A program made the position numbers and the translations under genes. A DNA stretch of 64,000 nucleotides from Neoceratodus forsteri (Eukaryota > Chordata > Ceratodontiformes > Ceratodontidae). The stretch is from positions 1,400,487,001 to 1,400,551,000 of the forward strand of contig CM057456.1 of NCBI GenBank assembly GCA_016271365.2, in the 5' to 3' direction. Shown piece by piece: positions 44,021-55,304 of this stretch; the stretch's first letter is position 1, and each line of letters starts with the position of its first letter. The notes below the pieces were generated by a model that did not search any database, was not told where the DNA came from, and worked only from the letters and a program-made list of their open reading frames with translations.

Positions 44021-45970
44021 GGCTCGGATGCACCAGGGTGCCCTGCTCCTGAGTCAGAAGGTCGTGGGAAATGGGCAGAGGAACCGGAGGTTCCAGTGCC
44101 AAGTGTTGCGGAAGAGGGAACCAAATTTGGCGAGGCCAGAGAGGAGCAATCAAGATTGCGTGGGCCCCCTCTTGTTGAAGTTTCACCAGGACCTTCTGAA
44201 TTAGAAGAAAGGGAGGAAAGACGTACAGAAACCTCCCTGTCCACAAAAAAGACAGCGCATCTCGCCAAAAAGCACTATGCCTGGGAACGAGAGAGCAGAA
44301 GATGGGTAGTTTTGCGTTGTAAGGGGAGGCGAACAGATCCATCTCTGGCCGACACCATCGAAGAAAGAGGTCTTCGACTACCTCTGACTTTAGCTCCCAC
44401 TCATGGGCCCGGGCCACTGATCAACTGAGACTGTCGGCCAGGATGTTGGTGATGCCCGGAACGTGAACTGCTGTCAGATAAAGGCTGTGCTGAATCGCCC
44501 AGTACCACACCCTCATGGCCTCTCGGCAAAGAGGGTAAGATCTGGTTCCCCCCCGCTTGCTTATGTACCAGACAGTGGACATGCTGTCCGTCTGTACCAG
44601 GATAGGTCACAGAACCAGCAGCGACTGGAATGCCTGGAGTGCGTAAAGAACTGCCCTGGTCTCCAGAACATTAATGTGAAACATCAACTCCTGATCGGAC
44701 CAAGACCCCTGTGTCTTGTGAGACCCCAGATGAGCACCTCAGCCCAGATCTGAGGCGTCTGTAGTGAGAATTTGAGTTGGAACTGCCGGAAGGAAGGAGA
44801 CCCCCTTCGACAAATTCGAGAGATCCTGCCACCAGCGTAGATCTCTCTGGTGGCTGTTGGGGATCATGACTTTTGTTTCATGTTGTCCGTCCTCTGGTCC
44901 CATTGGACTCGAAAAGACCATTGGGTCACTCTCATGTGAAGCCTGGCCATTGGGACTGTCGAAATGGTGGCCGCCATCAGACCCAATAAACGAAGCACCG
45001 AGTGTGCAGGGATCCATTGGGCCTGTGCCACCAGAGTGGCTTGAGAATCAAGAGTCTCAGCCTGATCTGATGGTAGGAAAGCCTTGCCTTGAACTGTGTC
45101 TAGTACAGCTCCAATGAACTGGAGTCTCTGTGAGAGTACTAGCTGGGACTTGGGGAAGTTGACCGTTATGCCCAATAAAGTAAACAAGCTCAGAGTGAAA
45201 GTGAGAGCCTCTTTCAGGCGGGTAGGAGAGAGTGCTGAGAGAAGCCAGTCATCCAGGTACGGGAAGACATAAATGCACGGGCGGCACAGAAAGGCCGCCA
45301 CCACCGCTAGACATTTGGTGAACACTCGGGAGGCCAAAGAAAGGCCAAACGGGAGTGCTCGGAACTGGAAATGTTTCTCCATGAAAACAAAGCGGAGAAA
45401 GCGTTGGTGGCACGGAAGGATAGGGATATGCAGATATGCATCCTGCATGTCCAGGGAGCACAGCCAAGAGTTTTGATGGAGCAGGGGAAGGAGCCCCTGA
45501 AGGGTCAACATACAAAACTTCTTGTGTTCGACGAAGATGTTTAGTGTGCTGAGGTCCAGGATCGGTCTCAGGTCACCTGTTTTCTTTGGAACCAGGAAGA
45601 AGTGGGAGTAGAATCCCATTCCTATTTGGCTTAACGGGACAGGCTCTATGGCTTTCTTTATGAGAAGTGCCTGGATCTCTTGAGAGACTATGGGGACCTG
45701 ATCCCAAGGATAGAAGGACCGTCCTGGAGGTTGAGGGGTTGGAATTTTGCTGAATTCTATCAAGTGACCTCGCTGGATGAGCTGAAGCACCCAGTTTTCT
45801 GCAGTGACGGACCTCCAACCTTCCAGATGGAGGCTGAACCTCCCTCTGACCGGTTCCTCCTGAAGTACTGGAGGTAGCAGAAGGAGGGGAAAGGAGTCAG
45901 GACGCCAAGGGGAGGGGAGCCTGTTTTTGAAATTTGAGCTGTGGGGTTTGAGCTCCCAATCCAGGTGCAC
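43985..45970 (-). pseudogene. DIRS H reverse transcriptase-RNase H, lightly broken
   Basis: A 368-residue frame (44864-45970) contains WRSVTAENWVLQLIQRGH, GFYSHFFLVPKKTGDLRPIL, SLDMQDAYLHIPILPCHQ, LPFGLSLASRVFTKCLAV and VFPYLDDWLLSALS, i.e. a complete reverse transcriptase with the Asp pair. RNase H follows after a shift near 44.87 kb (ILTTDASDLG). It is scattered over frames down to 43980-44417, which reads RWCRPEMDLFASPYNAKLP and LYVFPPFLLIQKVLVKLQQE. The length of the open reverse transcriptase frame suggests H is the youngest copy here. Confidence 0.9.
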
Positions 45971-48275
45971 GTTTCTTTGTTTGGCGCTTAGCCTGGGATT
46001 TGTTCCACCTTCTTTGGCGGCGAAAAGGCTGCTTTTTCTGTCCCATTTTATATAAGGAATGGACGTCCCTCAAGGAGCGTCCGCTTTCCTGCAGCCCAGT
46101 AATAATATCTATAGTGTCGCCGCCAAAGAGGACGGAACCCCTGAAAGGGGCATCCAGCTGGGAGGACTGCATGTCCTGTGCCAGTCCCGCTATACGGAGC
46201 CAGGAAAGACGATGGAGGCAGATCCCCGTGGCAGCTGCTCTCGCCACTGAATCCACTGAGTCGTAAGTAGCCCTAAGGGCGTGGCGACACGAGGATTTCC
46301 CCATCCCTACTTTATCCAAGAGCTTCTTCCTCACGGTTTCATCTTGAACATCCTGGAGGTCCCTTTCAAGGTCTATAAGAGAAGCTTTTTGAAAGGCAAC
46401 CATGTGCGAGATGTAATTGAGGGAACGAATCGCACATGAAGAAGACTAATACATTTTTCGCCCAAACTAGTCGAGTTGACGCGAGTCCTTGTCGGGAGGC
46501 GAAGAACTCAGATGCTTGTGCTGAGCAGTCATGAGCTGCCGTGATGACCATAGAGTCAGCTTTGGGATGGGAGTTCAAGTGAAAAATCCCTTCCGGGGGA
46601 TAATAGGTGCGGTCAGCTTTGCGGGAGACCACTGGAATGGAGGACGGTTGTTGCCAAACTGTGGTAACTAGGTCCTCATGAGGTCCCATCCATGGCGGAA
46701 TGGGAATAGGGTCCGAGGTGGCCAGATCCAGGTGCTCCACAAGACGTTTGCGTTGGGGATCCACCTCTTTGGATGGCCAACCACCGGCCATTTGAATTGA
46801 ACGTAGCAAGTCTCCGAAGGAAGGATCCTCTGGAGGGGACTTTGGAGAGTCTTTTGGAGGAACCTCCACTGGAGATCTGGTGTCCGACCCGGAACTAGTG
46901 TTGGAGGAATCAGAGCCAGAAGGAACAGAAGGATCTGGATCAGTAATGCCTACCGAAATAGAGGTAGGGACTCTGGAGACCAGAGGCGGTGGAGAGGTCA
47001 CCATAACAGAGGGTGTCTCCCTCACCAGCGGTCTTAACTCCGACACAAGCTGAGCTCTAGCCTCCTTCCACCAATGAGGGACAGACTCAAGTTCTGGCAC
47101 TGGAGGAGGAGGAGGAGGTGGTGGTTGATAACTAGGATACTGCGGATAGTGCCAAGACAGATAATATGAGTACCCTGGCTAACCCGGCGTGGAAAGTCCT
47201 GGAGTAGGATAACCCGTCATCGGGAAAGATGATGTCAGAAAGCCCGGCGTCGAGGATAGCCCGTGTCGGGGAAACCCGGCGATTTAAGGCATTCTGGGTC
47301 GGCGTCGGATAATGAGTAACCGGTTTAAGGGTGCCTGAGGCGGAAGGAGGGTTCCTGGTGACCGAACCAGACGAAGCGACCCACTGGGGGAGGTGCCGTG
47401 GAGCCCAGAGGGGGCATCGGGACCTGGAGCACGCCCGCAGTACTGGGGGGTGGAGGCTCCATACCCGGGTCCTCTGCCTGCAGCGGAATGAACTCCAGCG
47501 ATGGAGGGAGGCCTGGCGAGAGGGGGGAGCACGAGGGGCCCCTGACGGCAGGTCTGAACGCGACTTTGCTAAGGCAAAAAGCAAAGGGTTGGGTGGCGAG
47601 TCTCTAGGGTGGAGGACCCTGGGAGACGACGGGTCAACTGGTCCCTCACTCTGTCCGACGTCGGGGCCATACTGGAGCCAGCGGGGAGTGGGCCGGATCT
47701 ATTCCGAGGCGCCGGAGGAGCGGCGTCCGAGGAACAGATCCAGCCGGGCTAGAGATGGCTGGGAGGCTGCCGTTAGGCTGATCAGCGGAGGCCGTACGCC
47801 CTTCGCCGGAGGCGAGGGGTGACTTACCAGCAGGATCAGTTGACAAAATTACCACCTCCAAAGAGGCAACAACCCCTGGCTGCCCGCTCATCTCGGCAGG
47901 AGGGGGAGAAGGGGCCCGGCCCAAAGAAGTGGACGGGGTGCCCGAAAAAGTACTCATGGTTGTCAGCCTCTCAGATGGCGATGGACTCTTGTCCCGACAC
48001 TTCTCCTTACTTTCCTTTTTCTTTGGGGCTGGCGATGTCGATCTTTCCCGGAGTTTTTGAAGTTCCCTTTTCATAGATGCCACGCGTTGGGTCAATAGAT
48101 GGGCCTCAAGGGACCTCTTGCACCTGGTTCTGGTCGCCTGGTTGAAGGCCTGGCAGATGGAACACTCCTGGACGTCGTGCTTCGAACCGAGGCAGAGGAG
48201 GCAGCGGGAATGGTTGTCCCTGTGCGGGATTTGAATGCCGCACTTAGAGCACTTTTTCTTCTGTCTAGAAGACAT
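45897..48275 (-). pseudogene. DIRS H gag-like ORF1, broken
   Basis: The ATG at 48275 starts MSSRQKKKCSKCGIQIPHRD, followed by CLLCLGSKHDVQECSICQAF, a Cys/His cluster analogous to but diverged from the other gags. A coiled, Lys/Arg-rich stretch (VASMKRELQKLRERS) and a long Ser/Pro/Gly-rich region come next, with a stop near 47650. After shifts come PSFGDLLRSIQMAGGW, ADRTYYPPEGIFHL and ALRATYDSVDSVARAAATGI, then a basic tail (KKQPFRRQRRWNKSQAKRQT) instead of an RG-rich one. Confidence 0.85.
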
Positions 48276-48569
48276 CAATTGAAGAAAAAAGTTGTTGAAT
48301 TTTACAAGAGAGGAAGAAATACTTCGAAAAATATAACGCGGACGTTAGATTGCTGTTCTAATGTGAGCCAAACGTGACTGAGGTGACGGCGGGAAAGAAC
48401 TGGACAGCGGGAGCGGACCGCCTTTTATAGTCGGGCTGACGCTACCACGCCCGACGCCGGGGGCGGTCCCCGCTGATGATTGCTATCTACAAGTTTGCCG
48501 TGCGGACTTGACGCCATGGGGCTCAGTCCTATATGTGAAGACCTACTGCAGGAACCCTCTTGAAGTAAG

Positions 48570-49150
48570 ATCTTTCTATTAGTTCTCAACACTACCTTAT
48601 CATTGTGGAAAGAAATATAGTCCTTTTCCACACACAGGGCTTGTAACTCACTCATCCTCCCAGCAGAGGTAAGTGCCACTAGGAAAACTACCTTCCAGGT
48701 AAGAAATCTGAGCTCTGCAGAAGCTAAGGGTTCAAATGGCGGAAGCATAAGCTGGGCAATACAAATGTTGCGGTCCCAAGCTGGCACTGGTTCCCTATGA
48801 GGGGTAAACAGATGTAAAAGGCCCTTAAAGAACCTTCTAAATATGGGATTCGAAGCTAGGGATACCTCTTTCCCTACTGAGAGATAAGCTGAAAGTGAAG
48901 CCAGATGAACCTTCAGAGTTGAGTGCTACAATCCCTAGGAATGCAGATAAGGATATCTAGGAGGGTTGGGATGCCAGCCTGTGCTGGAATTATGCCCTTG
49001 TCTGTACACCAAATAGAAAATCTTTTCCATTTTGAGGCATAAGTTTTTTTAGTAGAAGGTTTTCTGTAACTCTTAAGGACTTCTAAAACTGCTTGTGTGT
49101 ATTGGGAACCTGAATACTCTAAGTCCTCAAGAGCCAAGCTTTGAGTCTGA
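48570..49150 (-). pseudogene. DIRS G recombinase, N-terminal half
   Basis: The frames read MALEDLEYSGSQYTQAVLEV, SYRKPSTKKTYASKWKRFSI, PAWDRNICIAQLMLPPFEPL, VVFLVALTSAGRMSELQAL and DKVVLRTNRK, after which H begins. The first catalytic motif is AGRMSEL rather than ARRxSEL; the Arg is kept. One frameshift lies between 48.79 and 48.91 kb. Confidence 0.87.
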
Positions 49151-49182
49151 GAGACCTGAGATTGAGATACACTACCCTGCCT

Positions 49183-50543
49183 TTAAAGGAAGTCAGCAGA
49201 TTGTACCTCTGAGGGAGGTAGATCGGTTTGCTCACTGACACTGAGAGCAACAGGGAGTACCATTGCTGTCTTGGCCAGTCTGGGGCTATCAGAATCATAG
49301 AGGCTGGCTGTGACCTGAGCTTGATGAGTACTCTTGAGAATCAGAGGAAAAGGAGGGAAGGAATAAAGATACTTGCCTGTCCAGTCAAGAATCAGGGCGT
49401 CCATGGTAATAGTCCCTTTCACTGGAGCTCTGGAGCAATAGAGGGGTAAGTGGTGATCCTGGTGGGAAGCAAAGAGATCCATTTCTGGGGTTCCCCATCG
49501 TCTGAATAGGATCTGCATCATTTGGCTGTTCAGTGCCCATTCGTGGTAGGCCCGATTTATCCTGCTCAAAGCATCTGCCAGGGTATTGTCCTTTCCCGGC
49601 AGATGAATTGCTTGTATGGTGGCATTTAGAGAGTAAACTAGGCTCCATAGTTTATTTATTTATTTATTTATGTATTAGATCATTGGTTTACAGACCTTCG
49701 AGTCAAAGACTCATTTACAAAGGCACCTCGTCAAGAGAGCAATACATCACAGCAAACAAAACAGTACAGTACATAACGCTTAGATTAAAAAAGCAACCAG
49801 TGTTACATGTATTCACTGGTGGTACAAGCTTGGTAATAGGTAGATCACAGTAGTCATAATATAGGTACACGAGTACCACGTCAGGTAGCAGCCAGAGATA
49901 TTTTATTACATTAGTCAGCAGATGTTGCCTGAGATCCCAGGCATATACAGCAAAAGTAGAGAGGGCAGACCCAGCCTAGGGGTGAGGATAAGGGGCAGGT
50001 GGTGGATTATGTGCAGTTGCAGCAGTGAGTGCTTGTCAGATGGCTTCTGAGGGAGACCTTGAAAGGACCAAGCTTAATGGAGTCAGTTATGTTGGCTGGG
50101 AAGGAACTGAACCAGGAGACAGCCCGATAGCAAAAGGATCTCTGGGCCATAGATTCATTACTTCTGTGCACAGTGGAGTGAATCTTGTCTGTCCTTGTTT
50201 GTTGATATAGTACATTGTGGTGGTACTGTCTGTTCTGATCTGAACCACTTTTCCCTTTATAAGATGAGTAAAGGCCTGAAGGGCCAGGTAAACTGCTCTT
50301 AACTCCAAGAGATTTATGTGCAGAAGGTACTCTGCACTGTTTCAGGAGCCGTGAACTGCGTGGTCTCCTAGGTGGGCACCCCATCGTAGAAGGGAGGCAT
50401 CCGTTGTGAGCACTTAGAAGGGGGACTCCTCCTGGAAAGGCACCCCTTCCCTTAGGTTGTCTGGATCCCTCCAGCACTGGAGGGCCTGTAGAAGAGTTAT
50501 TACAGGGACTAGTTTTGAAAGTGGATCTTGCCTCTGGGACCAA
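49183..50543 (-). pseudogene. DIRS G RNase H, split by an L2 3' end
   Basis: To the right of the insertion: VQIRTDSTTTMYYINKQGQT and PLCTEVMNLW. To the left: ALSRINRAYHEWALNSQMM, RRWGTPEMDLFASHQDHHL and YLYSFPPFPLILKSTHQ. Joined across the L2 piece, MNLW continues into SLVYSLNATIQAIHLPGK, so the insertion is clean apart from its 6-bp duplication. Confidence 0.87.
49651..50146 (-). mobile_element. L2-type LINE 3' end, minus strand, with 6-bp target duplication
   Basis: The tail (TTTA)n at 49651-49670 is followed by the stem CCTTCGAGTCAAAGACTC, giving in minus sense a GAGTCTTTGACTCGAAGG hairpin and then (TAAA)n. CCATAG is duplicated at 49645-49650 and 50147-50152. The copy is 5'-truncated and non-coding. 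Confidence 0.85.
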
Positions 50544-50575
50544 TGGGCCCTGAGGTGAAACTGAATGTCCCCCAT

Positions 50576-51318
50576 TTAGAATCTGGCACCCCTGACTATG
50601 CTTGTTACTGAAGCCATGTGGCCTAAAGGTTGTAGAAACTGAGTTGCTGGTTTTGGCCTGCCCAGGAAGAATGAGCTTTCTAGAAGCTGGGTAGCCTGTA
50701 TCCTTTCCAAAGGTAGAAAAGCCTTTCCCTGAATTGTATTGAGTTCTGCCCCTATGAACTGCAATACATGGACTGGGGTGAAAACTGACTTTCTGGCATT
50801 TAGAAGAAACCCCAGGGAGGAGAGAACACCTTGAGCTAGTAGTAAGTGTTCTGACACTTGTTGGGATTTTCCTACAATCAGCCAGTCATCCAGATATGGG
50901 AAAACTGTGACACCCAGCTTCCTGAGATGTGCCACTACTACTGCTATGCACTTGGTGAACACCCTTGGTGCAGAGGTAAGGCTGAAAGGAAGTGTTGAGA
51001 ACTGGTAGTTGCCTGAAGGGAGAGTGAACCTGAGATATGTTCTGTGTGATTCTCTGACAGGGATTAGAAAATATGCGTCTTTTAAATCCAAAGAGGCTAG
51101 CCAGTCCACTTTTTGTAGTGTTGGCAGGATTATTGCCATTGTAACCATTTTTAACTTGGATTTCACCAAGTACTTGTTTAGATGTCTGAGGTCTAGTATA
51201 GGCCGCCACTCTCCAGTCTTTTTTATTGTTAGGAAATACCTGGAGTAGAACCCTTGCCCTCTTTGACTGTGTGGGACAGGCTCAACTGCTTTTGCCAGTA
51301 ATACATTTTTTACCTCCT
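50576..51318 (-). pseudogene. DIRS G reverse transcriptase, main part
   Basis: A 197-residue frame reads VDWLASLDLKDAYFLIPVRE, YQFSTLPFSLTSAPRVFTK and VTVFPYLDDWLIVGKSQQ with the Asp pair intact. Upstream, in another frame, are EPVPHSQRGQGFYSRYFLT and KTGEWRPILDLRHLNKYL. The gene is cut at 51318 by the LTR-type element. Its N-terminal part resumes at 55105. Confidence 0.9.
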
Positions 51319-51630
51319 TGTCGTAGGGTCGTTAGATCAGGAGACAATTAGCAGGCATACATCAAGAGTTAGTGCATAAAAAATGCCAGAATGGTATTTA
51401 TCATTTTATTTTTTTCACTTCATCAAATGATTTAAGTTTTTACAGAATAGAAGACTGTCATTAGTTTAGCTTCAAGAGAACAATTATTGCGTTCAGTAGT
51501 ACTTAGTTGATTCTGTCTAAGTGGGAACACCCACTCTCTTTCCTCCGAGGTCCTATACCTCAGACTCTCGGTTCCAGACTGACTCCCTGGTCTGGTCTCT
51601 ATCTCCTCCCTCAACACTCTAGAAGTAGGC

Positions 51631-51637
51631 TTTTATA
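51631..51637 (-). promoter_or_regulatory. Putative LTR TATA box
   Basis: The minus strand reads ATGTATAAAAGCCTACTTC. It lies about 320 bases before the element's end in minus sense, a reasonable place for a U3/R boundary. The assignment depends on the LTR interpretation. Confidence 0.5.
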
Positions 51638-52320
51638 CATTTAGGTGGGGTCACTTGACCTAGCCATTATCTAATTTACAGAATATAGCTATCTGTGTTA
51701 ACCCACTGCATCAGGTAATCCATGTAAACTGTTTAATGCATTATCCCACCAAGTGGCATAGTAATACCTTTTTCCTAATATATAACATTGGGCAACAACA
51801 GCCTAAATATTCCTAATTGTATCATCATTAGGTTTATTAAGGATTGAGCCTCTCCCATCCTGGAGTGACCTCATTTCCTTACTTCTATAAAATCAGCCAT
51901 TTCTGGGGCTGCCAACCCTATAGACAGTCCTGACTGCAGAACCAGGTAATGACTACTACTATTCTTTATGTATAGATCATAGGTATTCCTGAGTTGGACA
52001 AGTAAATAGAAGAATAAGGGCGCGCTCCTTATTTTCTTTCCCTTTGTCAGCTTCAGGATACCAGGCAGTAACTGAAAATAAACCAAAACAAAAGGAACAA
52101 TGTTCTCTTGTACTTTTCATTCTTTAAGGGCTTTATTTCTTTAGCTCTCACCTCGCTTATTCTAATTTTCTAATATTCTAATTTACAAGGGGGTTTTTGG
52201 TCAGCTTAGGCTACTTCACCAGCTAATAACTTGCAACTTTGTGCGTTATACAAGCCGATGGCTGAAATATCAGCCAGACGGTAAACCTTTCAATATGGCT
52301 CCTTTTAGACTATTTATCTC

Positions 52321-53885
52321 ATAGAAACATAGACTTTGACGGCAGATAAGGACCGCTAGGCCCATCTAGTCTGCCCATTTCCCTACCTACAGGATAGGCC
52401 GCAGATCCTAGTTAACCAACAGCCTATTTCTTCCTACCACCCCACAAGAATTGCCTTATGTCTGTCCCATACATTCTTGAATTCTCCCACAGTTTTAGAC
52501 CCACAACCTCCTCAGGAAGGCTGTTCCATGCATCCACTACCCTCTCTTGAAATAATACTTCCTCACATTGCCCCTGAACCACCCTTTACTTTATCTTAAA
52601 TTGTGTCCCCTTGTTCTTGCAAGTCTCTTTTTCTGAAAGATGCTACCCTCTTGGACTTTGTTGATTCCACTGAGGTACTTAAAGTTTCTCATCATGTCCC
52701 CCTCCTTCTTTCCTCAAGGGTATACATATTAAGCTCCTTTAGTCTCTCCTCATACGGCTTCTCTTGCAGACCCTGCACCATTTTAGTTGCCCTCCTCTGG
52801 ACTGCCTCTATCCTGTCTATGTCCTTATGGAGATGGGGTCTCAGAACTGGACACAGTACTCAGATGGGGTCTCACCAACTGTCTGTACAGAGGGATACAA
52901 CTTCCTGTTTTCTGCTGATGCCTCCCTATACATCCCAGTATACCCCCAGCCCTCCCTACTGCCTTCTCACATTGCTTGCTAACCTTAAGGTCATCTGATA
53001 TGATTACCCCCAGGTCCCTTTCCTTTTGTTGTTGTTACTACCTCCCCACCCATTGTGTATTCTTCCCCTGGGTTCTTGTTTCCCAGGTGCATTATTTTGC
53101 ACTTCTTTGTATTGAATCCTAGCAGCCATACTTCTGACCATTCCTCCAACCTTGCCAAGTCCCTTTTCATCCTTTCTACGCCTCTTTGTGTATCAACCCT
53201 GTTGCAGATCTTTGTGTCATCTGCAAAAAGGCATACTTTTCCTTCCAGTCCCTCTGCAATGTCACTGATGAAGACATTAAAAAGGACTGGACCCAATACT
53301 GAACCCTGCGGTACCCCACTAGTAACCCCTTCTTCAGAGTGGACTCCATTTACAATTACCTTCTGTGTCCTGTTGTCCAGCCAATGTTTTACCCAGGCTA
53401 CCACCCTGGGTCCCACTCCCAGGCTGGTTAATTTGACTATTAATCTTTGTGTGTGGGACTGTGTCAAATGCCTTGCTAAAGTCCTAGGTAGGCCATGTCC
53501 ACAGCCCCTTCCTGGTCTACTACTTTGGTCACCCAGTCAAAGAAATCTATTAGATTCGTCCTGACATGACCTTCCTGCCAGACCCCATGCTGCCTTGGGT
53601 CCTGTGCTCCAGTGGCCTCTAGGTACTCAACTATTCTTTCCTTCAGAAGTGACTCCATCACTTTCCCTACCACAGAGGTCAGACTGACAGGTCTGTAGTT
53701 TCCTGCCTCAGTCTTGGTCCCACTTTTGTGAAGGGGAATCACATCCGCCTTCCTCCAGTCCTCGGGTACCACACCATCTTCCCATGATTTATTAAAAAGA
53801 GTAGCCAGTGGTTTCACTAGTTTCTCCCTTAATTCTTTTAGAATTCTGGGGTGAATGCCATCAGGACCCATCTCCTAGGCCGTTT
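52321..53885 (-). mobile_element. CR1 LINE copy 3, 5'-truncated, minus strand
   Basis: The 3' end is at 52321 (minus sense ...GACTTTGATGGCAG-like sequence, then CTATGTTTCTAT), and the sequence is closely similar to CR1 copy 1. The truncation is at the AMGPDGIHPRILKEL block. It lies within the LTR-type element and is thus younger than it. Confidence 0.9.
52991..53871 (-). pseudogene. CR1 copy 3 reverse transcriptase, broken
   Basis: A 131-residue frame holds MGPDGIHPRILKELREKLVK, VPEDWRKADVIPLHKSGTK, GNYRPVSLTSVVGKVMESL and FDWVTKVVDQEGAVDMA. A shift near 53480 leads to TSGVPQGSVLGPVLFNVFIS, CLFADDTKICNRVDTQ and LGFNTKKCKIMHLG. It retains the segment deleted from copy 1, so it serves as the reference for that deletion. 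Confidence 0.9.
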
Positions 53886-53889
53886 TATC

Positions 53890-54030
53890 CCATATTTCAT
53901 TCATTTATTTATTTCCCTTTAGGGACTTCCCTGTCCCTGTGCATGCAAGTGCTCGCTTCTGGGTGCACAGCACTATATTTTATTTTATTTGTTTTGAGCG
54001 AGGCGGCTCAAAGTAAAAGTGACATGCTAC
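53890..54030 (-). mobile_element. Two stacked LINE 3' tails
   Basis: In minus sense one stem, TTTGAGCCGCCTCGCTCAAA (53993-54012), is followed by an AAATAAAATAAAATA tail. A second stem, GGGACAGGGAAGTCCC (53923-53938), is followed by AAATAAATAAATGAATG (53901-53917). Both look like short 5'-truncated L2/CR1-group ends. Family uncertain. Confidence 0.5.
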
Positions 54031-55098
54031 CTCGTTTCAATTGGTACACTGTTTAAAGAGAGAGAGAGCTAGGAGTTAGAACGCTCCTATTTTCTATTTA
54101 TCTACTTCTTCTTCTCTCTTTTCTAAAGGGGCTTTGTATTTCCTGGGGAGTTGGGCAGCTGCACTTGCTACACTCGCAACAGCCCGAAGCAAGACAGTAT
54201 GCGGAGCGGGTACGCTCCTCCGGTTATACGAGAGGGCACCAGTTTTATATTTAAGGTATAAAAACACCCCAGCCCCTCTCTTTCTTGAATGCTCACATGT
54301 GAACCACTATTGCAATATTTATTTATGCTTCAGAGCATGCTTCTGCTCCAAAGCAAACCACACCTTCCTACTCCGAACAAGGAGCTCCTAATAAATCGCA
54401 CTATGCAGTGAAAACAGCGGAGCAACCTGCTCCAATGCTCTGACTATGAGATATTTAAAAGCGGGGGCTGCTGAAAAGCGATTGCTGCCCCACTTTGAAC
54501 TACTGGCAAAATAGCTCCTCTGGCACCTTGCCAGTTACTTAGTTTTGCCCCGTGCTCATTCGCCATTTGCCTTACTGGAATAATAATAAAGCTCGCTCTC
54601 TCAGCTTACTTTAGACCCCACATTATAGGTACTGCAAACAGTTTACAAACTTTACCGTATTGACTGATGAGCGGGGCAGCTATAATTATATTCTGGCATT
54701 CTGCCAGCCGCTCGCTATAACTAATCCACTATACTGGAGCAAGGAGCTGTATTTTCATTCTGTTCAGCTCCCTCTCAGTTGTAAACCCTTTTTTTATATT
54801 TTGCACTGATTAAAAATAGAATGGAAGGGCACATGAAGGTTGTGGCAGAGAACGACGGCTGCAATACCCGCTCAAAGGCTGTGACAGCCGTTGTTCCTGC
54901 ACGTAAGAACTTCCCTTCACAAAACAGATTTTTATATGGGCTGCCTAGTCCTGTTTTTAGTCTGATTCAAGGTGCTGCCACTGTAAATGTTTCTATTTAC
55001 CATACCGGTAGTATGCCTGAATTGTAAATATAGTACTGGGGCACTAAGTGGGGGGGGATATCAGGGCCCCCTACTCATCACAGCGAGCACCCTGTGAC
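54031..55098. other. Unassigned part of the LTR-type element
   Basis: No protein domain was recognised. If the LTR reading is right, this is the start of a long U3 in minus sense. A GTATAAAAACACC motif at about 54256 on the plus strand is a TATA-like sequence in the opposite orientation. Confidence 0.4.
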
Positions 55099-55104
55099 AC
55101 TCCT

Positions 55105-55304
55105 GCTCCAGCAGTTTTCTTTGTGAGGGAGGAACTGATGCAAAACGTTTTACCCTTGGAGGGGGAAGGGACTTGAAACAAAGGGAGAGACCCTGACCCA
55201 CTATTTCCAGGACCCACCTGTCTGATGCGATTTTTGACCAGTCCTGGAAATAGTGGGAAAGTCTGCCCCCTACTGGATGTGGAGAGGCAGCCTGAAGGGA
55301 AGAG
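55105..55304 (-). pseudogene. DIRS G reverse transcriptase, N-terminal end
   Basis: The minus strand encodes DFPTISRTGQKSHQTGGSW-type sequence, with the HYFQDWSKIASDRWVLEIV equivalent in another frame, matching the start of the reverse transcriptase in D and I. It is separated from the rest by the LTR-type element. Confidence 0.7.

Larger units (their letters stand above)
42417..48569 (-). mobile_element. DIRS copy H, complete, distinct family, inserted in the recombinase of G
   Basis: This 6.1-kb element has a left terminal repeat (42417-42660), internal complementary region (42768-42875), recombinase, RNase H, reverse transcriptase, gag and right terminal repeat (48385-48569). It is much more GC-rich than its neighbours and its ends (GTAAGAACTTACCGTAACAG and CTTGAAGTAAGAT) are unrelated to those of D, E, G and I. 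The repeats pair over CGGGGACCGCC and GATTGCTATCTACAAGTTTG. Confidence 0.92.
51319..55099 (-). mobile_element. Probable solo LTR, flanked by 5-bp duplication, with LINE insertions
   Basis: CTCCT occurs directly on both sides (51314-51318 and 55100-55104). The interval starts TGT and ends ACA, the standard LTR boundary. On the minus strand there is a TATAAAA box at 51631-51637 and an AATAAA-like signal farther on, near 51400. No internal coding region or primer-binding site is seen. Removing CR1 copy 3 and the LINE tails leaves about 2.1 kb, long for a solo LTR. Ty3/gypsy or a retroviral LTR are both possible. Confidence 0.65.

Noticed and set aside
47331..47822. 163-codon plus-strand frame in GC-rich sequence
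   Set aside because: It is antisense to the low-complexity gag region of DIRS H; GC-rich sequence lacks stop codons on both strands.
53055..53564. 169-codon plus-strand frame
   Set aside because: It is antisense to the CR1 copy 3 reverse transcriptase.
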